DNA of 64,000 nucleotides from Nocardia camponoti (GCF_014646135.1 NZ_BMMW01000002.1:310001-374000); one strand, 5' to 3'; positions 31,238 through 40,638 are shown, counted from the stretch's first letter. The notes: generated from the sequence alone by a model not told the origin. Numbers and translations are program-made.

Positions 31238-32440
31238 CTACCGCGAACGTGGCTCGCGAACCGACCGCGTGACGGTGAATTTCTTGTTCCGCCCGATCAC
31301 GTCCGTCGGGCCAACCAACTGCGCGACGATGCCGCGATAGTTGAGGTGCGAGTTGTACACGGTCCACAGTTCGCCGCCGGGCCGCAGCACGCGACCGGCT
31401 TGGGCGAACATCTTGATTGCCGACCCAGTGTGCACCGCGGCACCGACATGAAACGGCGGGTTGCACAGGACGAGGTCGGCGCTGCTGTCGGCCGCCGACG
31501 ACATCGCGTCGTCGCGGACAACGCGCACGCGGTCGCCTACCCCGTTCGCCTCAGCGGTCGCGCGCGCGGACGCGACAGCGGCGGCCGACTGGTCAGTGCC
31601 GATCACCTGGATACCCGGCCGCGACTTCGCGAGAGCGGTCGCGAGAATGCCCGTGCCACAACCCAAGTCGATCGCTTCGGCAGCGTCGGGTGCCATGCGG
31701 TCGAGGTGTTCAAGCAGGAATCGAGTGCCGATGTCTAGTCGAGCACCGGAGAACGCGGCACCGTAAGCGACAACGTCGCCGTCGATTTCCGCCAGCCGCT
31801 CGCTGACCGGGAACTGCGAATCCGCAACGGGCAGCGGCGAACTCGCGACGATCACCCGCGACTTCTGCCGACCGCGGCCTGCCTGAACATGCGAAAACGA
31901 TTGCGCGAGCACGTCATTCATCGTCGGCGTCAGGTACTTGTCACGGCCGCCAGCGAAAACGACCACGTCCGGCGACGCGTAGCGCGCGATGGCGTCGGCG
32001 ATTTCGGCGAGTCCAGCGAGCATGCGCGGCATCCGCAGCAGCACCACCTTCGCGCCGGTCAGCAGCTCGGGGCCGAGGTCGTGCGAAGCGTAGGAGCCGT
32101 CGCGACCGAGTTCGCGCGCGTTCGCCGCCAGCGCGAGTTCCCCGGTGAGCAGGTCCTGATGCACGCGCACGCGCGGCGGACGGGCCAAGTCTGTCGGCGA
32201 CAAACCGCCGGTCCGCTGGCTGGTCGCGTCCTGCTGCGACGCCCGCATCGCGTCAACCCCCAGCGTCAACGCGCCGTACGCGTCGCCGATCACCGCAATC
32301 TCACCGCTACCGGCAGCGGCGATAGCGTCGGCGGCGGTGTCGAGGATCAGCCGGTCGGCGGCGTCGACGGCGTACAGGTTGACCGCCTCAACGTCTGGAT
32401 ATCGCCGCAGTCGGGTGAGTACGTCATCGACACTGTCCAC
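31238..32440 (-). CDS. RsmC/RlmG-type rRNA guanine-N2 methyltransferase
   Basis: A 400-aa SAM-dependent methyltransferase with a degenerate N-terminal copy and a catalytic C-terminal Rossmann domain: AIDLGCGTGILATALA binds SAM, and LVLCNPPFHVG is the NPPF motif that orients the target N2 amine. It resembles enzymes modifying G1207 of 16S or G1835 of 23S rRNA. Which rRNA base is modified cannot be read here. Confidence 0.85.
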   Translation of the reverse strand: MDSVDDVLTRLRRYPDVEAVNLYAVDAADRLILDTAADAIAAAGSGEIAVIGDAYGALTLGVDAMRASQQDATSQRTGGLSPTDLARPPRVRVHQDLLTGELALAANARELGRDGSYASHDLGPELLTGAKVVLLRMPRMLAGLAEIADAIARYASPDVVVFAGGRDKYLTPTMNDVLAQSFSHVQAGRGRQKSRVIVASSPLPVADSQFPVSERLAEIDGDVVAYGAAFSGARLDIGTRFLLEHLDRMAPDAAEAIDLGCGTGILATALAKSRPGIQVIGTDQSAAAVASARATAEANGVGDRVRVVRDDAMSSAADSSADLVLCNPPFHVGAAVHTGSAIKMFAQAGRVLRPGGELWTVYNSHLNYRGIVAQLVGPTDVIGRNKKFTVTRSVREPRSR

Positions 32441-32561
32441 CAGACAAGTGTGCTAGATCGTTGCGGGCGTGTCGTCATCGACCCATCGCGCCCACGTTAA
32501 GGCAGGACACGCACCCAGTTACTTAGCGCCTGAACGCAATTGGGCTGGCTACCATCGGCAG

Positions 32562-33167
32562 ATGCGCAAGCTTGTTGTGTCGTCGCTGGTCGCCGCCGGT
32601 GTGGTGTTGCTGTCGGGCTGCGGGACCGACGATGCGAACCCGGTCGCCGCGCCGCGGTCATCGCCCGTCACGTCGGCCGCGCCAACGTCGACTCCCCCGC
32701 ACTTCGCCGACGCCAATCCCCAACCGCCATCCGACAACACGCCGAAGGCAGGCGAAGCGTCCCCGGGCGCGGCGCTGAGTCTCACCGGCATCCGCATCGG
32801 CAGCGGGACCGGTTACGACCGGGTCGTCTTCGACCTCGCGGGAAAGGGCACACCAGGCTGGCAGGTCGCCTACACCGACGCCGCGACCCAAGACGGCAGC
32901 GGCAGGCAGATCGACGTCGCTGGCAGCTCGATTTTGGAAGTGCGCATCCTCGGATCGGTTTACCCGTTCGACGCCGTCGTCGCACCGTATGAAGGCCCCG
33001 ACCCGGTCACCGATCCAAGCGCGCCGACCGTCACCGGCGTGTACCGCCACACCGTCTACGAAGGCACAACGCAGTCGTTCATCGGACTGAATGCCGACCG
33101 ACCCGCGTTCGCGGTCAGCACGCTGAACAACCCGCCTCGATTGGTTGTTGATATCGCAGTGCAATGA
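32562..33167 (+). CDS. AMIN-like domain lipoprotein
   Basis: A 201-aa lipoprotein: signal peptide (KLVVSSLVAAGVVLLSGC, lipobox LSGC), a Pro/Ser/Thr-rich linker of about 50 residues, then a beta-rich domain beginning ALSLTGIRIGSGTGYDRVVF, typical of AMIN-like domains that bind cell-wall polymers. TACCAT lies 6 nt before the ATG and no ribosome site is seen, so it is predicted to be leaderless. It overlaps the next lipoprotein gene by ATGA. Confidence 0.85.
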   Translation: MRKLVVSSLVAAGVVLLSGCGTDDANPVAAPRSSPVTSAAPTSTPPHFADANPQPPSDNTPKAGEASPGAALSLTGIRIGSGTGYDRVVFDLAGKGTPGWQVAYTDAATQDGSGRQIDVAGSSILEVRILGSVYPFDAVVAPYEGPDPVTDPSAPTVTGVYRHTVYEGTTQSFIGLNADRPAFAVSTLNNPPRLVVDIAVQ

Positions 33168-33709
33168 CGACGCGCTACGTTACGTATATGCCGCTTCTGG
33201 ATCGGGTCGGACTCGTCGCCGCGCTCGCAGCTGTCACGGCTGGCGCGTTGGTCGGGTGTACAAGTCAGGTCGATGGGGTGGCGGAAGCCAACCAGACGGA
33301 CCTGTCGTCCTATAAATCGACAGTCTCTGCCGCGGCGTCGGCGTCGCGTGCCGCTGCCGTCGACTTAGCGACGGTCACCGCGTGCAACACGTTGCGCACG
33401 GTCAACACCAGTTCCGTTCGCTCGTTCAACGCCTACATCGACGCGAGCAACGACGGCGCTGCCGATGCCGACACCAAGGCCGACGCCGCGGTGACGACCA
33501 TGCGCGCCAACGGTACTGACCTTGACGCGAAAATCACCGCCGATGTCTTGCCCAACATCGCGACCGAGCTGCGCGCGTATTCGACCGAGAACACCAAGCT
33601 CGCTGACGCACTGCAACGTCGCGCGCCAACCGATCAGCTCAACAGCGTCATCGACAGCTACAACGCGAGCAAAGATCTAGCGCGCACCGCGTGCGAGGCC
33701 TACCGCTGA
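33164..33709 (+). CDS. Hypothetical lipoprotein
   Basis: A 181-aa protein with a signal peptide ending in the lipobox ALVGC (Cys about residue 32) and an all-helical mature part rich in Ala, Thr and Asp with two further Cys. It is translationally coupled to the AMIN-like lipoprotein through ATGA. No family recognised; extracytoplasmic helical bundle is the best description. Confidence 0.75.
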   Translation: MTTRYVTYMPLLDRVGLVAALAAVTAGALVGCTSQVDGVAEANQTDLSSYKSTVSAAASASRAAAVDLATVTACNTLRTVNTSSVRSFNAYIDASNDGAADADTKADAAVTTMRANGTDLDAKITADVLPNIATELRAYSTENTKLADALQRRAPTDQLNSVIDSYNASKDLARTACEAYR

Positions 33710-33792
33710 GTCGCAAAGCCGCTAGGCGTGCCCGGTGATGTCGCGTATTCTCGGTACCGGACATAACCAGTCAGTACCAGGGGTAAGGAACC

Positions 33793-34530
33793 GTGCCGAT
33801 GCCCGCACCGCTTCGCGACAGCGCGGTACCTAAGCACGAACAACTGCGCGCGATCCTGCTGCAAAAGTGTACGCAAGAGCTGCAACCTGGCGAATTGCTC
33901 ACCAGCGAGCGCAATTTGATGGCCGAGTACGGCGTGAGTCGGATTACCGTGCGCGAGGCGGTTGGCCAGCTGGTCAATGAGGGCTACCTCGTTCGCGTGC
34001 GCGGCAAGGGCACGTTCGTCGCGCATCGGCCAGTCCAATCGCGGTTGCATTTGGCATCGTTCACTGAGGAAATGCGCGCGCTCGGTCATCATCCGACCAC
34101 GCTGGTGCTCGTCGCCGAGATCGCGCAGGCACCGGAGGCGACTGCACGGTCGCTTCGACTTCCCCAGGGCGCCAACGCTTATCACGTGCGCAGGCTGCGC
34201 TTGGCCGACGAGGAACCGATCAGCGTCGACGACGCGTGGTTCAACCCAGAGTTGTTGCCCGAGCTCATCGCCCACGATCTGACGGGTTCGATTTATCGGA
34301 CCACCGCCGAGCGCTACGGCAGGCCGATCGAACGGGCCGTGCAAACCGTCGACGCCCAGGCCGCCGAAGGCGGGATCGCCGCACTGCTTGGCGTGAAAAA
34401 AGGCGCGCCCGTTCTGCATTTCGACCGCGTCTCGTTTAGCGGCGAACTGCCGATTGAGCAAACGCACAGTTGGTATCGGGCCGACCGCTATCGCGTGCAA
34501 ATGGAAGTTGGTCAGCGCGGCGGGCAATGA
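33793..34530 (+). CDS. GntR/HutC-family transcriptional regulator
   Basis: A 245-aa DNA-binding regulator. The winged helix (residues 13-75; LTSERNLMAEYGVSRITVREAVGQLV) is followed by a UTRA ligand-binding domain, the HutC/NagR/DasR subtype that senses sugar phosphates or amino-acid derivatives. The GTG start has AAGGAA upstream. A GGTAC-N16-GTACC inverted repeat just upstream might be an autoregulatory site. The regulated genes are not obvious. Confidence 0.87.
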   Translation: MPMPAPLRDSAVPKHEQLRAILLQKCTQELQPGELLTSERNLMAEYGVSRITVREAVGQLVNEGYLVRVRGKGTFVAHRPVQSRLHLASFTEEMRALGHHPTTLVLVAEIAQAPEATARSLRLPQGANAYHVRRLRLADEEPISVDDAWFNPELLPELIAHDLTGSIYRTTAERYGRPIERAVQTVDAQAAEGGIAALLGVKKGAPVLHFDRVSFSGELPIEQTHSWYRADRYRVQMEVGQRGGQ

Positions 34531-34605
34531 ATGCCCGATTCGGTATGAAATACACGTCTTTCAGATACCGTACGTAAGTCGTCTAAGACTTTCGGAGGTA
34601 TTTCC

Positions 34606-34881
34606 ATGTCCATTCGCACAACCGCCGCGGTAGTCGCGTTCGCCGCAGCAACCGCGATCATCGGCGCTGGATCAGCGAGCGCGTTCCCCGGCATCGACTG
34701 GGACATCCTGCCAAGCGGCTCGGCCACCCTCGACCTGGGCAGCAGTTCGGGCAGTGGCACGGGCAGCATGTCCGGCTCGGTCGACGCCGACTTCGGCTCG
34801 GGCGTTGGCCCCAGCGGCGGTTCCGTCGACGGCGACACCGGAACCGCGCGCATCAGCGGTTCGAGCTACCTCCCGCGCTAA
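34606..34881 (+). CDS. Small secreted Gly/Ser-rich protein
   Basis: A 91-aa protein with a clear signal peptide (TTAAVVAFAAATAIIGAG, cleavage near SASA-FPG) and a low-complexity mature part of Gly, Ser and Asp. There are no cysteines. GGAGG lies 8 nt before the ATG. Function unknown; probably exported to the cell envelope. Confidence 0.75.
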   Translation: MSIRTTAAVVAFAAATAIIGAGSASAFPGIDWDILPSGSATLDLGSSSGSGTGSMSGSVDADFGSGVGPSGGSVDGDTGTARISGSSYLPR

Positions 34882-34928
34882 CTCGCGCGAGCCTCGCCGT
34901 CGACACTCACGTTCGGCGGCGAGCGGCG

Positions 34929-35375
34929 TCAGCGACTTTCCGCGCGCGCGGTGATAAGGCCAGCGAGGCGTTCGAGTGATTCCTGATTGCGCGCCGAGAA
35001 CAGTAAATCCTGTGCCTGACCGGGGATGAGTTGCGCGATGCCGCGCTCGGCGCGCTCGATCATCCGAATCGTTGTGTGCCCCGGTTTGTTCTCGGCAAGG
35101 GTGAGCAAAATCGACGCCGAGCCGATCGACCAGAGGCGCGCTTCGAGTTCCAAATGATGCGGCGGGTCGACGGCGACGACGACCGTGGTGTCGCTGATGA
35201 GCACCGGCCACAGGCCGAAGCGATAGTGAATGCGGCTGCCGACAGCGGGCCAGTCGGGGTCGACCTTGCCAATATGCGAAGCGCCGACCACCCAACTGGC
35301 ATACAGCCAGCCGTCAGCCAACGTCGCGAAGGCAGTCGCGGGTGGCACCGGCACCGTGACCTCGGCAATGAACAT
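34929..35375 (-). CDS. SRPBCC (START-like) family protein
   Basis: A 148-aa helix-grip protein. The N-terminal FIAEVTVPVPPATAFATLAD and WASHIGKVD-type strands are typical of polyketide cyclase/dehydrase-like SRPBCC proteins that bind hydrophobic ligands. ATG 35375 has TAGGCT 8 nt upstream, a leaderless arrangement. The longer open frame to 35489 is not conserved in character. It is divergent from the peptide transporter. Confidence 0.8.
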   Translation of the reverse strand: MFIAEVTVPVPPATAFATLADGWLYASWVVGASHIGKVDPDWPAVGSRIHYRFGLWPVLISDTTVVVAVDPPHHLELEARLWSIGSASILLTLAENKPGHTTIRMIERAERGIAQLIPGQAQDLLFSARNQESLERLAGLITARAESR

Positions 35376-35472
35376 CGATGCACAGCCTAGACGCGCTCGC
35401 GGTTCTGCGGCACGAAAACCTACCACGCTGGAAATTTGCTGTACACCGTAAGGACGTGCGATTGTCTTGCGC

Positions 35473-36912
35473 ATGTCACGAGAGCGCACACTATTCGGCC
35501 AGCCAATCGGGCTGACGAATCTCTTCGGCGTAGAGCTGTGGGAGCGGTTCTCGTTCTACGGCATGCTCACCATCCTGGGCTATTACCTGTATTACTCGAC
35601 CACCGAAGGTGGCCTCGGGCTTGAGCAGAGCACCGCGATCGGCATCGTCGGCGCGTACGGCGGCCTCGTTTACCTGTCGACCGTGCTTGGCGGCTGGGTA
35701 GCCGACCGGCTGCTAGGCATGGAGAAAACCGTCCTTTACGGCGGCGTTGTCGTCATGGCCGGGCACATCGCGCTCGCGGTCATCCCCGATCTCGCTGGCG
35801 TTGGTGTTGGGCTCGTACTTGTCGCGCTGGGCAGCGGCGGGTTGAAAGCGAACGCGTCGTCGTTGCTCGGCACGCTTTATCCCAAAGACGACCCGCGCAT
35901 CGACGGCGGCTTCACGCTCTTCTACCTGGGCATCAATTTGGGCGCGTTCACCGGCCCGCTCCTCACGGGACTGCTGCAACGTGAGTGGGGTTTCCACGCG
36001 GGCTTCGGCGTCGCCGCGGTCGGTATGGGCATCGGGCTGACCCAGTACGTTGTTTTCCGTCGCAACCTCGGCGACCACGGTCGTTCGGTGTCTAACCCGA
36101 TCACGCGACAGGCACTCATTCAGGTGCTTATCGGTGCCGCGATCGCCGTCGTCGCCGTTGTTGTCGCGATCGCTACGCACCTGCTCACGCTGGAAAACCT
36201 GCCCGACGCGACAACCATCGTTATCGCGCTCGCATCGGTCGCCTATTTCGCGGTCATGCTCACGAGCACCAAAGTCACGCGCGTCGAACGCACCCGGGTG
36301 CGCGCGTTCATTCCGCTTTTCCTCGCCAACGCGGTGTTCTGGTCGCTTTTCCAGCAGATTTTCACCCTGCTCGCGGTGTATTCCGATGAACGCGTCGATT
36401 GGCGCATCTTCGGTTGGGAAGCGCCCGCGAGCTGGATCGGTTCGGTCGAACCGGTGTGGATTATCGCGCTGTCGCCGCTGTTCGCGGTCATGTGGGACAA
36501 GCTCGGCAATCGCGCGCCGAGCACGCCCATCAAATTCGCCTTTGGCGTGATCGGCATGGGCGCGGCATTTTGGCTCTTCGCCTTACTCGCTGGCTTTGAT
36601 GGCAAAACCGTTCCCGTCTTGGCCGTCTTCGCGATTCTCGGTGGCTTCGCTATCTCGGAACTGCTGCTTTCGCCCATCGGACTGGCCGTGACAACGCAGC
36701 TCGCGCCCGTCGCGTTTCGGTCGCAGATGATGGCCCTGTATTTCTTCTCCGTCGGCATCGGCACGTCGATGGCGGGCACACTCGCCCGCTTCTACAGCCC
36801 CGATGACGAGGTTGCTTACTTTGGTGTCCTTGGCGCGGCGGCGGTTGTCGTTGGCCTTGTCATGGTCGCTATCGCCCCTTGGATCAAACGCCACATGCCC
36901 GGCGTGCACTAA
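35473..36912 (+). CDS. Proton-dependent oligopeptide transporter (POT family)
   Basis: A 479-aa MFS membrane protein with 12-14 helices. The E1xxER motif (ELWERFSFYG, residues 20-29) couples proton and peptide, and GSGGLKANASSLLG and FYLGINLGAF are POT signatures. It imports di- and tripeptides. An ATG is preferred over a TTG two codons upstream. It precedes an amino-acid permease by 17 bp, so the pair may be an uptake operon. Confidence 0.92.
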   Translation: MSRERTLFGQPIGLTNLFGVELWERFSFYGMLTILGYYLYYSTTEGGLGLEQSTAIGIVGAYGGLVYLSTVLGGWVADRLLGMEKTVLYGGVVVMAGHIALAVIPDLAGVGVGLVLVALGSGGLKANASSLLGTLYPKDDPRIDGGFTLFYLGINLGAFTGPLLTGLLQREWGFHAGFGVAAVGMGIGLTQYVVFRRNLGDHGRSVSNPITRQALIQVLIGAAIAVVAVVVAIATHLLTLENLPDATTIVIALASVAYFAVMLTSTKVTRVERTRVRAFIPLFLANAVFWSLFQQIFTLLAVYSDERVDWRIFGWEAPASWIGSVEPVWIIALSPLFAVMWDKLGNRAPSTPIKFAFGVIGMGAAFWLFALLAGFDGKTVPVLAVFAILGGFAISELLLSPIGLAVTTQLAPVAFRSQMMALYFFSVGIGTSMAGTLARFYSPDDEVAYFGVLGAAAVVVGLVMVAIAPWIKRHMPGVH

Positions 36913-36929
36913 CGAGAAGGAGAAATGCT

Positions 36930-38423
36930 GTGGCGATCCCCAACGGATTGTTCCGCACCAAATCGGTGGAACAATCCATCCTCGACACCGACGAACCTGA
37001 TTCGAAACTTCGTAAAGACCTCACCGCGTGGGACTTGACGATTTTCGGTGTCGCGGTCGTGGTTGGCGCGGGTATTTTCACCCTCACCGCCCGCACGGCG
37101 GGCAACGTTGCCGGCCCGTCGGTATCGCTCGCCTTCGTTTTCGCCGCGGTCGCGTGTGGACTTACCGCGCTCTGTTATGCGGAATTCGCATCGACGGTCC
37201 CGGTTGCCGGTAGCGCTTACACCTACTCGTACGCCACGTTCGGCGAGCTAGTCGCGTGGATCATCGGCTGGGACCTCATCCTGGAATTCACCCTCGCCGC
37301 CGCTGTGGTTGCGAAGGGGTGGTCGCAGTATCTGGGCACCGTGTTCGGATTCGATTCCGCCATCGTGCATTTCGGGTCGATTAGTTTCGACTGGGGCGCG
37401 GTGAGCCTGATCGCCGTGCTCACCATTTTGCTTGCGCTTGGCACGAAATTGTCGTCGCGGGTGTCGGCGATCGCGGTCGCGATTAAGTTGGCTGTCGTCG
37501 CTCTTGTTGTTGTCCTTGGTATTACGTATTTCAAGGCGTCGAATCTGAGCCCCTACATTCCGCCGTCACAGCCGGGTAAGTCGGGTGATGAGAGCGGGTT
37601 GCATCAGTCGCTGTTCTCCTTCGTCACCGGCGCGGGTAACAGCAACTTCGGTTGGTACGGCCTGCTCGCCGCGGCCAGCCTGGTGTTCTTCGCGTTTATT
37701 GGTTTCGACGTTGTCGCCACCGCCGCCGAAGAAACGCGCAACCCGCAAAAGGCTGTTCCGCGTGGCATTCTCGGGTCGCTGTTGATCGTGACCGTGCTTT
37801 ACGTTGCTGTCTCGGTTGTGCTCACCGGCATGGTGCCGTACACCGATCTCGCTGGTGACAACGCAACGTTGGCGACCGCGTTCGCGATTCACGGTGTCGA
37901 CTGGGCGAAGAACGTGATTTCGATTGGCGCTCTTGCCGGTTTGACCACGGTCGTTATGGTGTTGTTCCTCGGTCAGACGCGCGTGCTGTTCGCGATGTCG
38001 CGCGACGGGCTCATGCCGCGCTGGCTCGCCCACACCGGTTCGCGTGGCACGCCGGTGCGCATCACCGTCATCGTCGGCGTTGTGTGCTGCTTCCTGGCTG
38101 GCTTCGTCAACTTCGGCACGCTTGAGGAAATGGTCAACATCGGCACGCTTTTCGCGTTCGTGCTTGTGTCGATCGGCGTGATCGTGCTGCGTCGCACCCG
38201 CCCCGACCTGCCGCGCGGCTTCCGCGTCCCGTGGGTGCCGCTGCTCCCGATCCTCGCCGTCCTTTCGTGCCTCTGGCTGATGGTGAACCTGTCGGTGGAA
38301 ACGTGGATCCGCTTCCTGATCTGGATGGCACTGGGCTTCGTGATCTATTTCGCCTACGGTCGTAGGCACTCGATCCTGGGCCGCCGCAACGAGACCGAGA
38401 ACGCGACCCCGCCCACCCCGTAA
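36930..38423 (+). CDS. APC-family amino acid permease
   Basis: A 497-aa transporter with 12 helices of the cationic amino-acid transporter type (YfnA-like). The family segments are IFGVAVVVGAGIFTLTAR, FIGFDVVATAAEETRNPQ and FAMSRDGLMP. GTG 36930 is chosen because AGAAGGAGA lies 7 nt upstream; an ATG five bases earlier is out of frame. It ends 70 bp before the tRNA gene that received the satellite element. Confidence 0.9.
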   Translation: MAIPNGLFRTKSVEQSILDTDEPDSKLRKDLTAWDLTIFGVAVVVGAGIFTLTARTAGNVAGPSVSLAFVFAAVACGLTALCYAEFASTVPVAGSAYTYSYATFGELVAWIIGWDLILEFTLAAAVVAKGWSQYLGTVFGFDSAIVHFGSISFDWGAVSLIAVLTILLALGTKLSSRVSAIAVAIKLAVVALVVVLGITYFKASNLSPYIPPSQPGKSGDESGLHQSLFSFVTGAGNSNFGWYGLLAAASLVFFAFIGFDVVATAAEETRNPQKAVPRGILGSLLIVTVLYVAVSVVLTGMVPYTDLAGDNATLATAFAIHGVDWAKNVISIGALAGLTTVVMVLFLGQTRVLFAMSRDGLMPRWLAHTGSRGTPVRITVIVGVVCCFLAGFVNFGTLEEMVNIGTLFAFVLVSIGVIVLRRTRPDLPRGFRVPWVPLLPILAVLSCLWLMVNLSVETWIRFLIWMALGFVIYFAYGRRHSILGRRNETENATPPTP

Positions 38424-38492
38424 GGACTTTCGACCCCAGACAGCGAACTCGATTCCGGTACACCCGTACTGTTCGCTACGCTGTCCGGGCAC

Positions 38493-38566
38493 GCCCCCAT
38501 AGCCCAATTGGCAGAGGCAGCGGACTTAAAATCCGCACAGTGTCGGTTCGAGTCCGACTGGGGGCA
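38493..38566 (+). tRNA. tRNA-Leu (UAA) with short variable loop
   Basis: A 74-nt cloverleaf: acceptor GCCCCCA/TGGGGGC, D arm AGCCC...GGC, anticodon stem GCGGA/TCCGC around CTTAAAA (anticodon UAA), and T arm GTCGG-TTCGAGT-CCGAC. Discriminator A; the CCA is not encoded. The variable region is only about 5-6 nt, although leucine tRNAs normally have a long variable arm. Its 3' half is the attL crossover region of the element to the right, which recreates the intact gene. Confidence 0.93.
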
Positions 38567-38569
38567 CTC
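38533..38569 (+). repeat. attL core, 37-bp direct repeat
   Basis: Bases 38533-38569 (from the 3' anticodon stem through the T arm, acceptor end and ACTC) recur identically at 48730-48766. The sequences differ immediately on both sides of the repeat. This is the crossover region of an integrase that targets the tRNA 3' end. Confidence 0.95.
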
Positions 38570-38627
38570 CCTACCAGCGGAAATGCCACGGACGGCCCGA
38601 CCAAATCAGCGCGGCAGCACCGAAACT

Positions 38628-38643
38628 GGACACTTTCCGGACA
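38628..38643 (+). repeat. Left copy of a 16-bp end motif
   Basis: GGACACTTTCCGGACA lies directly after the integrase stop codon and 59 bp inside attL. It recurs with one mismatch, in the same orientation, near attR (48581-48596). Such terminal repeats are candidates for arm-type integrase sites. Confidence 0.55.
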
Positions 38644-38646
38644 CAT

Positions 38647-39843
38647 TCATTCTCGCGCACCCGCGAACCGCTCCAGCGCTGCCCGTGCATCGGGGCCGGT
38701 CGTCCGTCGCTCTAGGTAGTGCGCTTCGGTGGTCGACAGTCGCGCGTGCGAGAGCTGCGCCTGTGCGTGCTCTGGGCCGAGCGCGTCACGAACCGCCGTC
38801 GCCACGGTCGGCCGAATCGACCGAAACTTCACCCACTCCATGCCCTCTGACCGCGCTTCGCGCAAGCATCGGCGCATGTTCGCCAAGCTCATCCATCCGC
38901 CGTCACGGTTGGCGAAAACCGGCGCGTTCGGCGTGGGACCACCCGGCCCCGACTCGCTGATCAGCGCCGCCAGCGAGTCGACCGCCGTAGTCGGCAAGAG
39001 CAAGGTGTGATCGCCCGCCCCGCCCTTGCGGTACGCCTGCCGATGCAGCGGCCTGCCTTTGATCCGGCCGTGGTCAATGAGCGTGCCCGACAACGTGAGC
39101 GTTGGTGGATCGGCGAGCAGGTCGACGTCACACCACCGCAGCGCGAGCACTTCATCCGGGCGTCCACCTGTCGCCAGGAGTAGGTCGAGGAACGCGGGCA
39201 GCAACCGCCCCGGCGGAGGTCCGTTGCGGCCTGGCACGGTAACCCTGGCGTACTCGACGACAGCAGCGCGCAAGGTCGCGAACTCACTCGACGTGAGCGC
39301 ACGCGGTCCCCGTCGCAGCCCCGGCGTTGGCGCGGTCGCGCGCGCAAGGTCCACCTCTCGAACGGGATTCGTCGGAATCACGTCGGCGCGCACCGCGAGC
39401 TTGAACATGCCAGATAGGACGGTGCGCAACGTCTTGGCCGTCGCGGCGCGCTCGCGGGCAATCCCGACAAGCAGCGCGTCCGCGCGTGACGCCGGAAACT
39501 CGCGAACGCGCAATGCGCCAATCTGCTTGCGTCCGTGCAGGTTCCACACATTGGTGTATTGGTCTCGCGATTGCTCCGACACGCGCGCACTGCTGATGTA
39601 GGTGTCGAACAGTTCGCCGAGCGTGGTCCTCTCCGTGACCAGCGTCCCGACCACGGGCGCGGTCCGCTCGCGTAGATGCGCCAGTAGCGCTGTGCGGGCA
39701 GCCTCTTCGCTCGCGCCGTTGCGTTCGGCTTTGCGTCGCTGCCCGTCACAGTCGCGTACGCGCGCCATCGCGATGTACATACCGCCCTCGCAACGCACGG
39801 TGATTTTGCCCCACATGCCGGGGGCCATGCGCTGCCTAGGCAT
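38647..39843 (-). CDS. int: Tyrosine recombinase (integrase)
   Basis: A 398-aa integrase whose gene ends beside attL. It has an N-terminal arm-binding domain, a SAM-like core-binding domain (about 70-155) and a catalytic domain with Arg228 (TGGRPDEVLALRW), box II RSIR (Arg344), His366 (LSHARLS) and nucleophile Tyr376. The box II His usually found three residues before Arg344 is replaced by Arg, a variation to note. The ATG overlaps the end of the upstream repressor gene by 8 bp, so repressor and integrase are co-transcribed. Confidence 0.93.
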   Translation of the reverse strand: MPRQRMAPGMWGKITVRCEGGMYIAMARVRDCDGQRRKAERNGASEEAARTALLAHLRERTAPVVGTLVTERTTLGELFDTYISSARVSEQSRDQYTNVWNLHGRKQIGALRVREFPASRADALLVGIARERAATAKTLRTVLSGMFKLAVRADVIPTNPVREVDLARATAPTPGLRRGPRALTSSEFATLRAAVVEYARVTVPGRNGPPPGRLLPAFLDLLLATGGRPDEVLALRWCDVDLLADPPTLTLSGTLIDHGRIKGRPLHRQAYRKGGAGDHTLLLPTTAVDSLAALISESGPGGPTPNAPVFANRDGGWMSLANMRRCLREARSEGMEWVKFRSIRPTVATAVRDALGPEHAQAQLSHARLSTTEAHYLERRTTGPDARAALERFAGARE

Positions 39844-40528
39844 CGTCGCCCTTCGCTCTCTTCATCGCCTCCAGGTACAGCTCGTCGATGCCCTCGTCGG
39901 GACGCACATCCATCCCGGCTGTCATCATCGCGGCCATCTCCTGCACGACGAAGTCGCGCACTTGCTTGTCGACTTCGCGGTAAGTGGCGAGAAGTGTCTT
40001 AGCAACGTCGATCGCCGCCGGGTCTCCGCGCCTACGCGCACTCTCAAGGTCATATTCAGCCATGCTCGTCGCCAGGCTCAGGACTCGGTGCCGATACCGC
40101 TCAAGCTCGCGTGAGCGCACTATCGGATCGACTCCCACCCGCTCCGACACTTGGCGCTCGGGCGTGGCATCGTTAGGGTAGTCACTCGCTTCAGACGCGA
40201 TTATCTCGCCCGAAAACCATTGTGTCGCAAGGATCGAGCGCGTTTTATGCCCGGGCCACACCTCCACCTCGCCGTCTGGTAATGCCGGGTAGAGCAGCTG
40301 CACGGGCGAGACATTGAGCGCAAGCGCAAGCGCGATCACCTCAGGAACGGTGACGGTCTTCTTCCTCCCCAGCTCCAGGTCGCTGATCTGAGCCTTTGTT
40401 AGCGCGTACCCGCATCGCTCCGTGGCCTCCGCAAGCTTCGCCGCCGACAACTTCGGCTGATGGCCCTCGCGTAAGGCCCTAACCGCTCCGCCTACTCGGG
40501 CTGCAAGTTCAACATCCCATGTCGTCAT
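39836..40528 (-). CDS. XRE-family repressor of the element
   Basis: A 230-aa protein with an N-terminal helix-turn-helix (about residues 10-75; TKAQISDLELGRKKTVTVPEV) and a helical C-terminal region likely for dimerisation or ligand sensing. It is divergent from the plus-strand module, like a lysogeny repressor. ATG 40528 is preceded by TAACGT with a 7-nt gap, so it is leaderless, which would allow steady low expression in the integrated state. An upstream in-frame start at 40564 is less likely. Confidence 0.82.
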   Translation of the reverse strand: MTTWDVELAARVGGAVRALREGHQPKLSAAKLAEATERCGYALTKAQISDLELGRKKTVTVPEVIALALALNVSPVQLLYPALPDGEVEVWPGHKTRSILATQWFSGEIIASEASDYPNDATPERQVSERVGVDPIVRSRELERYRHRVLSLATSMAEYDLESARRRGDPAAIDVAKTLLATYREVDKQVRDFVVQEMAAMMTAGMDVRPDEGIDELYLEAMKRAKGDDA

Positions 40529-40638
40529 GGATACGACGTTAGTCCAATGTCTTGCGTTTTCCATCCGACGCCGGTAGAACTCGTATGGATACCGACGAAT
40601 GGCGCAAATGCTTCGTCACTCATACGAAAGAGGCTCGA

